A stretch of 64,000 bases of DNA from Isoetes taiwanensis (GCA_021234155.1 JAJEKV010000017.1:19416372-19480371); one strand, 5' to 3'. Shown: positions 1 to 13,029, numbered from the stretch's first letter. The notes: generated by a model not told the origin, from the sequence alone. Made by a program: numbers and translations.

Positions 1-2569
1 CACGAGACCTTTGTTAAATTTACGTGGCGAAAATTCCTTGGGTATTCTATCAAGAACACCCATATCAATAAGCCTTTCTATAACCTGGTCCTCATTTGCT
101 ACACACTCCAAACACCACATAGATTGGCCCCAAATGATGTTCTATCGTCTTCTCCAAAAATGGACCGCCTTCGGGGTACCACTTCCATTTCTGAAGTTTC
201 TGTGGGAGGGCACTTTCAAGCCCTCATCCGTCATTACTTCCCTCCCACACCACCAAATTCTCATAATTCCACTCAGCGCTCCCTTCCAATCAATCACCAA
301 GTTGGCACATCACGCCCATCTTCCCACGGTCATGACCACGTCCACACTCATGTCTTTGTCTCTTCCTCCGCTACACCATCCACTTCACACCATTTTTCCC
401 GGACCTCCCAAACCGGGCAGCGGCCGGTTCCACCACCACAACACCCTCGTCGGTTGTTGTATCGATTATCGCCGAGGATGCTCAAGCCGCTGCTATTAAG
501 TTCAAAAAGAATCCCAAGGCGGCTCTTATGAGCGGGGTTCAACGGGCACTCGAGGCCCTCGATGCGGTACACCAAGACCTTCAAAGGCGCAAGCGCCCAA
601 GTTGCAACTTTGGGAGGCCAAACTTCAAGACAAGCATGAAGCTCTCTTACGGGCTCATGCGGATCTCAAAAGTACACAAGCTCAAGTCAGCCAACTCTGA
701 GATCGGCGGGGCTCGGCTCGGTCGAGAAATTCAGACTTTATTGGAGCACAACAAGTCCAAAGCAGCTCTCCACGAGTACCAAGGACGCAGATATTGCTAA
801 ACTCAATGCCTTGTACTTTCGGGCGTGGTGAAAATTTCAGCACTCAAGTTGAGAATCTTTCAGCCCGGGGCGCTCAAGTTGCCTCCTTGACGGCTCGGCT
901 TTCTACCACAGACCTCTCGGCTCACCTCTCTTCAAGATCGGCTTACGAGGAGGTGCGAGAAGCAGAAAATACTTGATGGCCGGAGATTGCCGTGCCCGTC
1001 TCAATACACCCGGAAATCTTCCTCCAGGTCAATCCTTCTCGAAGCGGGTCCGTGACCGATCACGCCTGCTACTCGAAAAGGACAATCGGATCCGTGATCT
1101 CGAACAACAGCTGCAACAAGCTATTCAGTCTGCTGAGGAGGCTCAAGCAAAACTTGACGACCAGGCTGCAATTCTTCACAGAATGCCAGTTGACTTCCCG
1201 GCTCCCTCCCGCTATCATGATTATGTGGTTGCTCGGCGCCACCTCTTCCTTTCAAAGTGGCACGGCGGTGATGGCCCTGTGGATATCCTTTGGCGGTGCT
1301 GATTTTTCTCGGATTTGGCCAGAACTCTCCATTGAAGACAAAGGGTTGTGCTGTGCCCTTGTTGTCTTTGATCTCATACACTGTGCCGATCCCGACTTTC
1401 TCACCTTCCGAGTGGTTCAGCCCATGGCTTATATCTTTCATGATTTCTACGGGTGATACACGGAAAACTTTGGAAATGGGCCACGCCCGACTTTTTCGGG
1501 GTGACCCCCACGGTGCCTTTGGGTGCTTCGGGATAACAATCCATATCTTGCGGATCCCCGCCGGACCAAACTCTTCATCGAGTACATGCACGAGCTTGCC
1601 AATCATTTATCTCTACGGCAAGCGGAAGCGCTACAACAAATTAGGAAGTATCTCCGGACATCCAGAAGATCTTCCCTATGCACAAATTTATATGCGGCAC
1701 CTTCTTTGGTTACAATCGATTACAAGCTCGTTGGATAGCAAGGCGGTCCCCACGGGATGGGATAGCCCTCTGTCAACTCTCGACTCTACGCTTCTCTTTG
1801 GGATCGTTGGTGTCGGGCACTTGATCCGGATCTTGTCGATCAATTGGGGGATGCTTTCGGCAACCCACGCATACGGGCATGGTTCCTTCTCCCTATGCTT
1901 CACTGGCGTACCTCCCGCCCGGGTTCTGACTTCTGATTGGCCTTCCTTTTTGGACCAAGGTCATGGATGGTCATGCGGGCTGGACACCACCTCGGATCTC
2001 GACGGATCTCGGTGGGATCCACGTTTTGTTTAGCCGCTCACATTGGGAAGAAGGTGCCACTCTGGACAACACCACCAATTGGATTTACATTGCTAATGGC
2101 GTGGTTGGCAATAGCGGCGGATCGCTTCATGGTCTCAACACCTTCTTGCGGCATGCCTCCACCTTACACGATCCTTACGTCCATCTTCAAGCGGGGATTT
2201 TTGCGCTGCCCTCAAATGCATTTTGCTAAGCTCCTTAAATCGGGCGTCCCATTTTTTTCTTTGCAATCCAAATGCCGTCCCGGTGCCTTTGGCCTTCGGA
2301 CTGTCTCCTCATGGAATGTGGTACATTTCTTGGGCACGCCCGGCGCGCACTTGAAGACATGGTGCGCTCTCATTTTCTTATTGATCTTTGATCCACGCCC
2401 TTGGCCAAAACACACCTCAAGCTCTTCAATCACGCCAAGATCTCATCGGCCCAGTACCATAATGGTGCCCGTCCTCACTCCCGTGAGGATCACTTTCAGG
2501 CCCGATGGCTTCCCGCCCTCCAAAAGCGCTTCCTCCTTTTCTTCACTCGAGTGTCGTTTGGTGGGGGAG
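1..2569 (+). pseudogene. Internal 3' region of an LTR retrotransposon, decayed
   Basis: This stretch lies directly upstream of a polypurine tract and an LTR, so it is the 3' internal part of a plus-strand LTR retrotransposon cut by the window edge. Open frames switch every few hundred bases. The best preserved piece (about 973-1302) has a heptad-like run (LLLEKDNRIRDLEQQLQQAI) suggesting a coiled coil. An earlier piece (about 480-780) is also helical, around KNPKAALMSGVQRALEALDA. I saw no reverse transcriptase, RNase H or integrase motifs, so this is either an extra 3' ORF or the body of a non-autonomous element. The product is not recognised. Confidence 0.5.
2560..2569 (+). other. Polypurine tract
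   Basis: GGTGGGGGAG lies immediately before TGTTAATCTG, the LTR start. This is the usual place for the plus-strand primer of an LTR retrotransposon and fixes the element orientation as plus. Confidence 0.65.
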
Positions 2570-3146
2570 TGTTAATCTGTGCCTCTGGTACAGGACTATT
2601 CATGCATCGTCAGACCGAGGTCAAGCTCAAGGATCCTCGGTCAACCACGGGTCGGACATCCAAGGCTCCCATGAAGACTAAGCGGCCAGGCCAGCGATCA
2701 AAGCCTTTGGTCACGTCAACAAGAGGCGCCGCTCGGACAAGTGATGACCCGTCACCGCCAGCGTCGGCGTCGGCGTGATTCTAGGCACTTCAAGAGGCAC
2801 CGCCAACATTCCCAAATCAGGCCTCCTTCCGAGTCGGCACCGAGATCGGTCAGTGTCTATATTGGGCCCAAGGCCATTGTACTATATATATGAGTAGAGT
2901 TAGCTCATAAGTTTTTTAGATGAGTTTTGAGTCTTGTCTCCTTGATTTTCTCTCTATTGCGAGAGCTCATGTATTTTCATCATTGATATCAAGGAAGCTT
3001 ATCATCTTTCTCTCATTTGTTCTTTCTTTTTTTTTTTTTCTTCTTTTCGGCAAAATCCGCGTGACATAGTCCCCGGACTCTCTGTTAGATCCACGGGTCC
3101 TCCACGGAGGGCTGTCTTCCAGGAGTTCGAACCCGGACCCCAAACA
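2570..3146 (+). repeat. 3' LTR of a Ty3-type retrotransposon
   Basis: The segment starts TGTTAATCTGTGCC after a polypurine tract and ends CCCGGACCCCAAACA. A TATA-like stretch (TACTATATATATGAGT, about 2880) lies inside, followed by T-rich sequence. The end CCCGGACCCCAAACA is shared with the LTR of the minus-strand Ty3-type element at 38441-44972, so the two are related families. The 5' LTR is outside the window, so the target duplication (perhaps ACAAG at 3147) cannot be confirmed. Confidence 0.6.
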
Positions 3147-3995
3147 ACAAGGATTTAGATCGAGAATATGGAGTAGAATGCCACAAGAACAAGGGTTCTA
3201 GGTGGAGGGCGCAATAAATCTTTGGTTTCTACACTAAAGCCCTCCTCGGTTTGTAACTAAGCGGGCTGGGATGATTATTTGATAAATGAGTCCTATCAAT
3301 GGGTAGAAAACAAAGTAGTTTTCAACCAATATTGCCTTTATGGCGAGTGCCTTAAAAAGGCCCTTGTTGAGGCTGGTGTAGGCCCCGATAATGGCTTCAC
3401 ATATGACCATGTTCAAGGCACCAAGATCGGAGGTACTATTTTTTTTTGAGTGGCAAAAGGCATCTTTGTTGTTTGATTTGCTAGAGTATGTTGTGCCTGA
3501 AAATATAGAGGTGTTGATTCATGCAACTGCGCACTGAATTCTGTTCCATTCTAATCAAGGTATATGGTTTGTAAATGCTGTTAGTATTACGGTACTGAAT
3601 CTTCTAAGTTCATGCATTGCATTGTAGAATGTTCCTTGTATGTTTGTCCAGACAAGTTAATCTCTGTAGGAATGTGTGGGAGAGGCACCAGTTCTCTACC
3701 ATGAACTGTTGAAGCAGGATATTCATTGGCCATTGCAATTTCCGGAGGAGGTTGGATTTGCTTCACATTCTGTATTGTATTCACTATCTATTTTGAACAC
3801 CATCAGTTTCTTCATGGGCCATCATTTCTTCTAGCCTATTATCAGTCATATGGGGGCTAACATTGAGATCCTTATGTTCATTTATGAGTTGTTTGCTTGA
3901 ATCCTCTTGGGCTATAAAATATATCTTTCTTGTAGATTATGAAGCCCTTTCTTGTAGGTTCTGAAGCCCACAAATTTGGCAAAGAAATGTAGAAG
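3147..3995. other. No gene seen
   Basis: Mixed-composition DNA between the LTR and the CACTA element. Short frames here show no recognisable domain, and the codon pattern gives no support for a gene. Confidence 0.5.
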
Positions 3996-4059
3996 TTGCA
4001 CTACAAGAGGATAGCCATTTTTCATCACTTTAATATCACCTAAATTTTCAAAAAGCATT

Positions 4060-4520
4060 AAGTGATATAAATAATGATATTCAAGGTATGTGGCGCTATC
4101 AATGACAAGATTCTATCATCTATAGCATCATCAACATCGTCAAAAATTTGGTCAACAATTATAACAGTATTAATTAATGACAATATATGTGTTATTAATA
4201 GCGTCATTAATAATATCATATATCGCATCAACTTTACCATCATTTATTGCTCCAATAATGTTAATGACAATATAAGCGTTATAGCTTATGCCAGTTATAA
4301 TATCACATATAGCTTCATGTATAATATCAAGTATTGACAATATTACATTAGTGCTAGCATATGACGCTATATGTGTCGATAATAGCATCATGGATAATAT
4401 CACGACTTACATCACTCTTACTATCAATACTTGCAATTTTGATAATAATAATAATACAAGTGTTAATGCTTATGACAATTGTAATATCATTTGTAATGGC
4501 ACTACCTTGTTCAAACTCCC
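4060..4520. repeat. AT-rich subterminal repeats of the CACTA element
   Basis: Degenerate short units of the type ATAATATCA, CATCAATA and TATGACAAT recur in both orientations and give meaningless open frames on both strands. Arrays of this kind near CACTA ends are commonly binding regions for the transposition protein; that role is inferred here. Confidence 0.5.
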
Positions 4521-7370
4521 ATAGAGAGCGTATACAAAATGATATTATTTGAGAAAAAGATTCTACAAACTCCCGACAAAGTACACAAAATGATATTCTT
4601 AGAACACGAAAGAAAAACATTATTTCTTGCATAATAGGCCAAAGGTTCAAGTTGGGTAGGAGACCATCCAATTTTCGTACTTGACCATGGTTTTTATTGA
4701 TTTGACACCTACATATCATATTCACTTGTGCCAAAGTGCTTATATATTTCCCACTCTAAAATAACTATGTACTAGATAATCTTTAGGGGAAGGCCTGCGA
4801 GTGCGCCGCCGAGTCTGGCTGCACCGCCGGTCCCTTTGCACGCATAATGGCCTCCTCCTCAAGATTATAGGACGTAATACTATTTGGTGAAATTACGTCC
4901 GCTCATACAATAACACATGGCATTGGCTATGGCGGAGGAGTTTCGTTGTAGGAGCTATGGCGGTTGCAGCAAAAGTTCTAAGCAAAACAAATAGCTGCAG
5001 CAACTGCAATTAGAAATGTTGCCGCACTTGAGCCGGAAAAAGAAGGGGCGGCCTACAAAACTATGGCTATGGTGAAAGGAAATAGATAAAGCAAAGGATT
5101 AAAGCTTGAACAAGGGCTGGGTCTACGCCTGTCTCCTTCAATCCTTCTAAAGATCCTGTTTGCGGCCATTTATCAAAGCTAATGAAGGAATATTTCAAAA
5201 ACCCCATAGCAAAAGTCCGGTGGCAAAAGCCCAATGCATGTCTGAGATGGAAAAACATAATGATCAAGAATCCGGCTTGGAAATTTCGGTCATTCTAGAT
5301 TGCAACAAGAGAATCGGGCAAACCAAAGGAAAATTGCCACTCTATGCTGTGGATTTTTTTCCCCTTTCCAGACTATTCGATGCTATATTGTGCGATGGCT
5401 ATGGTGGAAAGGAAAGCCCACTCTATAGTGTGCTTGAGAAACAGAGTTTAGCTAAAGTTATCTAAGCACTAAGATTTATGTAAGGTTAATATGGGTGCGG
5501 AATATAGTAGGTTGCCTTTTGTGGTGGCCAAAATTTACTAAGTAAAAACAGGGTAGGAGCAATTCTGCAGTGTGCACCAGTCATGCGCTGACATGTGGCA
5601 TGTCTTCTTTCAAAAGAATGTTGGATGCCTTTTTTTTTTTTTAAAATGGGCCGGTGGTGTTTTTTGTGCGGTCGCACATAAACACGATTTTTCACTGACG
5701 AGTGCGTTCAACCACGACTTTCATTTTTCACTGCGCAGATTGCGCCTACACCTTTTTCACGTTTCAAGAAACACTCAGGGGCTTAAATTCGGGGTTGCCC
5801 GCCGCCGAGGGCAGAATTTAATTCCACCCGAATTTAAGCCTTGGGGTGTTTCTGATATCTGGAAATAAATGTTAATACATTGGAATTGTCGATATTTGTG
5901 GACAAATAAATGATAATACATAACACCTTTTTGGTAAGTAATTTTTGGGATTTGTCACTCTGCTTTCGGAAGGTATGGCGCCAAACGGCCGCCCGATTTG
6001 TAAGCCGGTTTTGAACCAAGCGATCTGAGAGATCCCTTCGTGGGATCAATATTTTCTGACCGGTGATCACAAGTACCGGCGATCTGGTCTTTCACTAGTG
6101 CTTCTAAAACCCAAAAAATGGTTTTTGAAGATGCCTTATATAGTGGATATGCTGGTCGTAGCAGGGGGGTCGGATGATCTGAGTTTAAATGCTCTGATGG
6201 CCGATTTGCTCCTATAGATCTTATGATCATCTGCTTAAGGTATGCAATGACCTATCTGTCTATTTATTTCAGGCTTTAACACAACCCTAAAAAATTCGGT
6301 GCTATCCTATGCCCTAGCCAGAAGATGCCTTAGCCTTTTTTATATATATATCAGATTTGCTGGTGTCTTTTGCTTTTTGCTTCTTGCCTTATAAGACACT
6401 CAAGATGAATGATGGTTGTAAAGGTTTTTGACTGTGAATAATACAGGAAGCATGAATCGATGTGTATATCTTTCCATGGCCTTGGCCGTGAAACCCTGTA
6501 TGGTCAAAGCAGGGAGTTAAGATCAAGATCCAGTAGGTTCGAATGCAAAATAGGAGCTTGCACCTTTCTACAAAAGATTTTTGGATTGCAAGCTGGGGTG
6601 TTCTTGGCCGCTGCAGCCTTCCTGGATTGGCTTGTAGCAGGTGGATTTATGACTCCAGGTGCTGTGTTGATGCTGCTTACCAAATCTAGCAAAAAGTTTG
6701 ACACATATGGAGACGTCTGATACATATGGCATGCTAGAGCCAGTGAGGTTTTCCAACTTCTACTTCGATCCTTGTTGCAAGCTCTGGTAAATGCTTAATT
6801 ATGATCAAGGAGCAACTTATATTCTATGCTGGAAGAATATGTCATGGCGTGCTACACAACAATATCAGAATTCTAAAATGGTGTGGCTTTGTGATCTGTT
6901 GAGCCGTTATGATAGGGCGGTGATATGGCAGTACAAGCTCTCTGAAGCTAAACAGATATTGCTAAGGTTTGAATCATTGTTTTAGATTTTATATGGATAT
7001 GAATAGTCCACCAAATGATTGATATCTAGGACTACGTGATGCCTAGTTCTTCCTATCTCATGCATCCATAATTTTCTTTATGCTGCCATAGCTTCTTAGA
7101 TAGCCAAGGATGAACATAAGTTCTGGTTATGTGGAAATAGGCTTTGAGACAGTTCTAAGTCATGGATGGAACTTATACTTTTCTCTATATCGTATGTTCA
7201 AGGAGTATGAGATGCCTTTCGAGAAATGTTTATCTGGAATATTTGAATCTTTTTAATACAATTTTTTTTCTTCAGCAATAACTTTTTGTTTTATAAATCA
7301 AAAGATTTTTGTACTTATTATTTTTATTTGCAATATAATATTATAGAAATAACGAATAATGCAACTCAGG
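4521..7370. other. CACTA interior, no gene recognised
   Basis: Interior of the CACTA element. Frames up to about 100 codons occur (for example 5160-5465), but none has a recognisable motif or a consistent reading frame. A small fold-back sequence at 5768-5853 is annotated separately. Confidence 0.45.
5768..5853. repeat. Fold-back (MITE-like) inverted repeat
   Basis: The left arm GAAACACTCAGGGGCTTAAA continues into TTCGGGGT. It pairs imperfectly with a right arm ACCCGAATTTAAGCC continuing into TTGGGGTGTTTC, leaving a GC-rich loop of about 30 bases. It could be a tiny MITE or a structured RNA source inside the CACTA element. Confidence 0.45.
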
Positions 7371-7373
7371 TAC

Positions 7374-7715
7374 AAAATGTTATTGGAGGTGAAAATGTTA
7401 TTGGAGGTGAAATTCTCGTTGACATTATTTGTGACTTATGATACTACGATTGACACTATAAGTTTAGGGACTAACTTATAGATAGTAGTATAGTAAGTTT
7501 AGGGACTAACTTATAGATAGTAGTATAGGTGGTGGAAAACGTGAAATTATTTATGGTCTAATTTGTAACAAATTTGTAACAATACGTAATATTATACTTG
7601 ATGTTAATAATGATACAATCATAACCTTCACGTGATATTAATAATGATACAATCATAACCTTCACGTGATATTATACTTGATGTTAATAATGATACAATC
7701 ATAACCTCTACGTGG
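7374..7715. repeat. Short tandem duplications
   Basis: Three local duplications lie in a row: GTTATTGGAGGTGAAA twice (about 7380-7410), AGTTTAGGGACTAACTTATA twice (about 7465-7530), and a unit containing AATGATACAATCATAACC three times (about 7605-7705). These sit toward the right subterminal side of the CACTA element. Confidence 0.65.
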
Positions 7716-8190
7716 TATTATATATAGCATTGTCGATGATGCTACATCTGATACTAATCATGTTAGAAAGGATGATACAAAAGATGACGCTCGTGTTGAT
7801 ATTATGAGTCATTTAATTATAGCGGTATAGGTGATACTATAGCTGACACTATTATAGCATTCGTGGTGACATTATGAATGATTCAACTATAGCAATACAC
7901 GTGATCCTATAGCTGGCACTAGTATAGCACCACAAAAACAAAATGCATGATATTATAACTACAGCTATATATGATGCTACAAATAGTGCTATTATGCCAC
8001 TACAATGCTGTAAACTATGATACTACAACTATTGTTATTGGTGATGCTACAAGTGACGATATAGATGACGCGATTTCATCAACAACTACCGTCACTTATT
8101 GTATCAAAATTTAAAAAATTTGAAAGTCCAATTTTAGCCAAATAAATGATGAAACTAGTGACTTAGATTGCGTATTCTCTTGTAGTGTTG

Positions 8191-9378
8191 CCATGTAGAA
8201 GACAAAAGCAAAGATAACTTTAGGTGCTGCAAGAAATTTGCCATTTGGTTCAGCCGACTATATATGGATCATCATTGCTCAGTCTGTCATGTTCCTTTCT
8301 CGGTAATCAATTGTACGGTTCAGCCATTACTTATCTAGCCTCACATTTACACTTTCCTCTGCCATTAAAAGGTCCCCTTTGTCTAGCTAAAATATATTTA
8401 GATTCAAATGAGCATTGAGCTATTAAGCTCATCGAGGATAATCAAGCATGAGCTTCTTGTACCATGAATTTCTAAAGTTCCATTACCACCAGTCAAGACC
8501 TTAAATAAGGCAACTGTTTATTGTTTTTACTTATGTCTGCTAGGGCAGAAGCATTGGTTACAGAGTTCCATGCTTGCAAATGAGGCACAAATGATGGTTT
8601 GTGCAGCATATAGGTAGGTTCAGGGACCAACAAGCATGCATATAACAGGTAGATTAAGATGGATAACTCGACAAAATTTGGCATTGAAATATTATAACAT
8701 CCTTAGCCTTTTATAGCACAGATGCCCATCACATCAAATGCTACTGCAGCTAACTTTTTATGCAAAGATTATTAATTATGCTTCCTATGCTTGACTTTTT
8801 TGGGGTGTAGATTGCACCCTTATCTGGCCTGGAAAGAGTTGCTGCCTACGTGACAAAGTCCATAGCTAGAATAGTTTGTTTCTTTGTTCTATTATTTATT
8901 TATCATAATCACATTTGCAATTGAATAAAGCTCATCTTTTTGCAATACTCATCATTTACAGTGGAGGAAAGATATTGCTTTTATTTTCTCTACCTTTCTA
9001 GACCCAAAGGAGATAGCAAATCAATGCCGTCCAAGTCTTTTTTGTGCAATGCCTTGCATTTTTATTTATGTCTTGGATGTTTTGCATGCAAAAGCCTTAT
9101 TTAACTTTGGTCTACTTTTATCACACATTTCCACAGTTTTGCACTCGATTTGTAATATTATTTGAGGCTTCAAACATAGTACATAGCACCTTATTGCAGC
9201 CTCAATCAAGGATATTATTGCTTTAAGTTTATTTTGATACATGGAATGTGCGAGTATGATTGTGGTAAAATCGAGTACACCGTTGCTTGAAGAATATATT
9301 GACAAACTTAAAAACCCTAAATCCATTGGAGGTTGTCAACTATGCATCTATTAATTTTTTAATTTAATCCCGACAGAA
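8191..9378. other. No gene seen (probably Helitron body)
   Basis: AT-rich DNA between the CACTA element and a Helitron 3' end. Short frames only. It probably belongs at least partly to the Helitron ending at 9406, but I could not place the 5' TC terminus. Confidence 0.35.
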
Positions 9379-9406
9379 GCCCAGCAACGCTGGGCACTTT
9401 TTCTAG
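9379..9406 (+). mobile_element. Helitron 3' terminus
   Basis: The hairpin GCCCAGCAACGCTGGGC is followed by ACTTTTTCTAG and then T. A short GC-rich hairpin just before a terminal CTRR (here CTAG) followed by T is the standard Helitron 3' end. The same terminal sequence is found inverted at 32658-32685, so both belong to one family. Confidence 0.75.
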
Positions 9407-9479
9407 TCTTTTAATAAAAGAAATATATATGTGTCTTATTTGAGTTAAGTGTGGATATGTGACGTGCTCATTTATTGAT

Positions 9480-10075
9480 AAAGTGTTTGCTTTTTGAAAA
9501 AGGCTAATAACTTTATGTACTACTAGAGTTGGTAAAGTATTTTAGATGCAAATAGGATGCTTGATGTGATCCTTCTTAAAAAAAGATATGCTCTTTGAAA
9601 AGGACTAATAACTTTATGCACTTAGGGTGGTAAAGCATTAAATGAGAAGGGGTACTTGTGTTTAATTTTAATTTGACAACAAATAAGAAAGTGGATCACA
9701 CGATGCGAATTTAGTGTGTTCCATTTTTGTTGCATATGTACTATTCGCTTGGTGTGATCCTTCTTGAAAAATAATATGCTCTTTGAAAAGGGATAATGAC
9801 TTATGTACTTAAGAGTGGTAAAGCATTTTAGATACAAATAGGAATGAGTACTTGTGTTTAATTTTAATTTGACAACAAATAAGAAAGTGGATCACACCAT
9901 GCGAATTTAGTGTGTCCCTTTTTTTTTTGCATATGTATTATTCGCTTGGTGTGATCCATCTTGAAAAAAAATAGCTTTTGGTTTATTAAAATACTATTTG
10001 TTTACGCTAAGTTGTAAGTTCAATATTTGTGTTTCTATTTACTTTTTTACGCAAGGATCACACCAAGCGAATTTC
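9480..10075. repeat. Tandem array of about 180-bp units with hairpins (unit I)
   Basis: About three related units carry phrases such as GCTCTTTGAAAAGG, TTGACAACAAATAAGAAAG and GATCACACGATGCGAA followed about 35 bases later by TTCGCTTGGTGTGATCC. Hairpin arms lie near 9694-9709/9744-9760 and 9890-9905/9941-9957, with a further single arm at 10056-10073. An inverted copy of one unit is at 15360-15535. The arm sequence is a variant of the motif repeated at 18.9-23.3 kb. Confidence 0.65.
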
Positions 10076-10466
10076 TTATATGCAATTACTTCTGCGCATG
10101 AAGATTTAGCATCATATGATCCTCTTTAAACAAGGATGGCTTTGACCTTCAATGTTCATAAATTTTATGAATGTTTGCATATAAGAATGTCACATATCAT
10201 ATTTTCTTAAAAAATGGTCATCAAATGGATAACTAGCCAAAGAGTTCTTCTACTACTTAAAGAGTTTCAAGACTCATTTTTGCTATAATTTAAATAGCAA
10301 TAGATTTTTAAAGGAATCTATTGTGAAAAGTAGTCAAAGACTTCTTGTATTAGAGGTATCTAAACACAAACACCATAACCTTTGTACTTCAAGAATGTAT
10401 AAACCCTTCGCATTGCAAAGTATAATGTCATTTATTAGCGTCTTCACCGACATTTTCCCTTCCTTA

Positions 10467-10796
10467 TCAAAAGCAGCCCATGTCAAGGAACTGTATTCGA
10501 TTTTGAATGCCTTCATCCTCTCTCAATCTCTCACAATATCCCAGGAAGCCAGAGTTACCGTCACCACAAAATCGGACTAAACTTGAAACGTCCCGAAATG
10601 ACGGTTTCTTGCCATTCAACGGATCTAATGGATATAAACTGCCATCCGCCCAGATGTCGACACTTTTTGAGCCTGCAAGATGCAACATGTCGAGGTCTAA
10701 GTTCTTATTTTTTAGACCTCCTTTTTTGCGATTGAAGACTGGAGCATATTTGTGAGTCAGTTGGATCCTTATCCACACATCATTTGGAGCTTCCAT
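10467..10796 (-). pseudogene. 5' fragment of the unit I transposase gene (copy A)
   Basis: An intact 109-codon start of the same gene found at 16277 on the other strand. It begins MEAPNDVWIRIQ and contains WADGSLYPLDPL, KPSFRDVSSLVRFCG and GYCERLREDEGI, nearly identical to the plus-strand copy. It stops after the MGCF that corresponds to MSCF in the longer copy, where the homology ends, so this is a truncated duplicate. It is useful because it preserves the likely true N-terminus, which the longer copy has lost through an inverted duplication (16313-16362). Confidence 0.65.
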
Positions 10797-11613
10797 ACTG
10801 TGTGGATCGCACGGCGCAAAATGAAGGTGTACAATTTGTATGCCCCAGCACAATTCGCTTCGTGTGAGCCGAACGTCCGTACTAACCTCGTTTTTGAAAT
10901 TTGCAACGTGCATATGGAAATCGAAAAGTCCATTCTCCTACAATCCATGCTTTTATACATTAAGCAAATTCAAATTTTGAATTGTAGGGAGCGGGAAGCC
11001 TGTATTGGGATGAAGTAAAGATCCCGGTTAATGCTGGGTTCACATGGACGAACTGCGAAGCGCTGGCTTAGAACCTGCTGAACTTGGGCTGAGGCAAAAA
11101 AATTCAGACCCGTTTTGGAAAATCAACCCTCGAAAGATCCAACTTGCGTAGCTGATGCAGCGCTGAATTTTTTAATCAGTGCTGACTCCGCTAGAACTCA
11201 GCGGAGGGCCTAAACTTCTCCATGTGAACCACCCATAAGGCGCAGCCGCAGCGCCTCGAAATGAAAGTCTGATGCAAAGCTTTAACCTACACATTCAAAT
11301 TTTGAAATGTGGAAGGCGGGAAGCTTGTATGGCCATGGCCTCTAAATGAAAATAGCGCAAGAATCGGTGACGCGCACGCTTGGTATCTAACAAACCAAGA
11401 GACACGTGTTGCATCAGTCTATCTGACAACCAACAGAATTAAATACATATAGCGCCATGAATGCGCGATCCCCCTTATTCCGGGAGAATATTCCAAGTAA
11501 ATCTGTAATGATGAGATTTTGGTATCCTAGGTGGCATGGGAAAAAAGGAGCGGAAAGATGACATGGAATGGCTGATAGGAGGCCATTTTGAGACCCCAAA
11601 TCCGCCCTAATGG
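10797..11613 (-). repeat. Terminal/promoter region of unit I, copy A
   Basis: On the minus strand the segment begins CCATTAGGGCGGATTTGGGG at 11613 and runs into the truncated transposase start. It matches copies B (13651) and C (15599) on the plus strand. It includes the phrases GGCCTCCTATCAGCCATTCC, CTTGGTTTGTTAGATACCAAG and a block ending in ATGCACGTTGCAAATTTC. Confidence 0.65.
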
Positions 11614-13029
11614 CTTTGATTCTTGTAAGTTTATTCTGAATTACATCTGGTTGTTCTAGATATTATTCTAGCTAAAGTATTGAGTTATATTCCCAATAGG
11701 ATCTAGTTGTCGATATTCTAGAAAAGAGAAGGAAGATTAAAAGAAGAAAAGAAAGTCTCTAATGTAATCATCCGTATTACGAGTGGTTCTGCAAATCCTT
11801 TTTTGTTCTGTGTGGTCTACATCAATTTAGTTTGTCCATGTTAATTGTGTTCGGAAAGAGATTCATATTTAAATTTATTCTTTTTCATTCACATGAAAAA
11901 ACATAGATAATATCTTAGAAGATCCTATGACTTATTTTGGAGAAAGAGATACATGAAGAAACAGGCGAGAGAGTAGAATTTGTGTAGCAATGTCATGCAC
12001 AAGCATGAGGTTATTTAACTTGCTCTAATAATTGCAATTTTTCCTTTTGTTTACAGGCAAAGGATAGTGAAGGGCAGCAAGGTGGGCAATGGAGGCAAAT
12101 TTATATTAATACTCGATTTGTATGTGCTTAAAAAGTTATTATCTTGTATGAATCTACAAATGTACTTACAAAATTTCTTCTTTATAGTATGACATCTATG
12201 ATTGAACTACTCCATCTGAAGAGGAATCTCATCTTAACCATACTCTCAACTTTTATGAAATGAAGAGACATCTAGCAAGGCATGGCATTTGGCCATCAGA
12301 TAGGGGTGACATCAAAAGGTACAAGTTTTGTAAATAATCAAATTAATAACTGATTACTAATTTAACTTCAAGTTAGATTTTTTGTTTAGGCTGTTGAGCG
12401 ACTGTTCCTTTGGATGAAATGGAAGTAGAAGATGATCAAGAAGATTCATCTCATATATTGTTGAGCAAGATGATATTTATGCAAACAAAAATTATAGTGA
12501 TGCAGCAGGTACCTATGCTTGCCGAAACAATATTGTATTTCTTTTGAACCAATACATTTTTTTTATTTTTTTTTTGTATGCTCTATTTTTGTTATATCAA
12601 GAGAATCTTTGTACGTGTTTAAAAATTTCCAAAATCTAATAATTATTTTTTTTGACACTTTATGCATTTGCAACACATTGCAATTTCTTTTGTTTTTTTA
12701 TTTCTTTAATTACTATATATTTGAAATGCATTTTTGATTTGAAACGCGTATCTATTTAAAAAAGTTGAAACATGTTACAACTTTGTTATGCGTTTGAATA
12801 TTGTTATACGTTACAATTATGTTACACGTTTCAATTGACCTTATCAATCGTGACGCGTTTCAAATCGGCTTTGTAATGCTCTTTTTAAATCCAAAATTTT
12901 ATGTTGCATGGTGGATTCGAACCTAGGTCAAGCCCCCAACACCCCCAAATTCCAACTATTAAGCCAAGCATTGCTTCTTCAATAAATAATGCGGCTCAAA
13001 TATAGTTAAGGTCGGTGCCCCAGGCCATG
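11614..13029. other. Spacer between copies A and B; possible exon only
   Basis: AT-rich DNA. Around 12200-12320 an open stretch (protein-like HTLNFYEMKRHLARHGIW) after a T-rich, AG-ended tract might be a decayed exon, but nothing links it to a gene. No other feature is supported. Confidence 0.3.

Larger units (their letters stand above)
3999..8187. mobile_element. Non-autonomous CACTA (En/Spm-type) transposon
   Basis: The left end is CACTACAAGAGGATAGCC and the right end, read on the minus strand, is CACTACAAGAGAATACGC, so the terminal inverted repeats begin with the diagnostic CACTACAAGAG. The flanks carry a 3-bp target duplication TTG at 3996-3998 and 8188-8190, as expected for this superfamily. 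The element is 4189 bp and its subterminal regions are AT-rich with degenerate repeats. I found no TnpA- or TnpD-like reading frame inside, so it would need a partner for movement. A related terminus occurs at 61957. Confidence 0.85.

Noticed and set aside
4058-4524. Overlapping open frames on both strands in the AT-rich block
   Set aside because: They are translations of degenerate ATA/ATC repeats (Ile/Asn-rich) and have no gene-like features.
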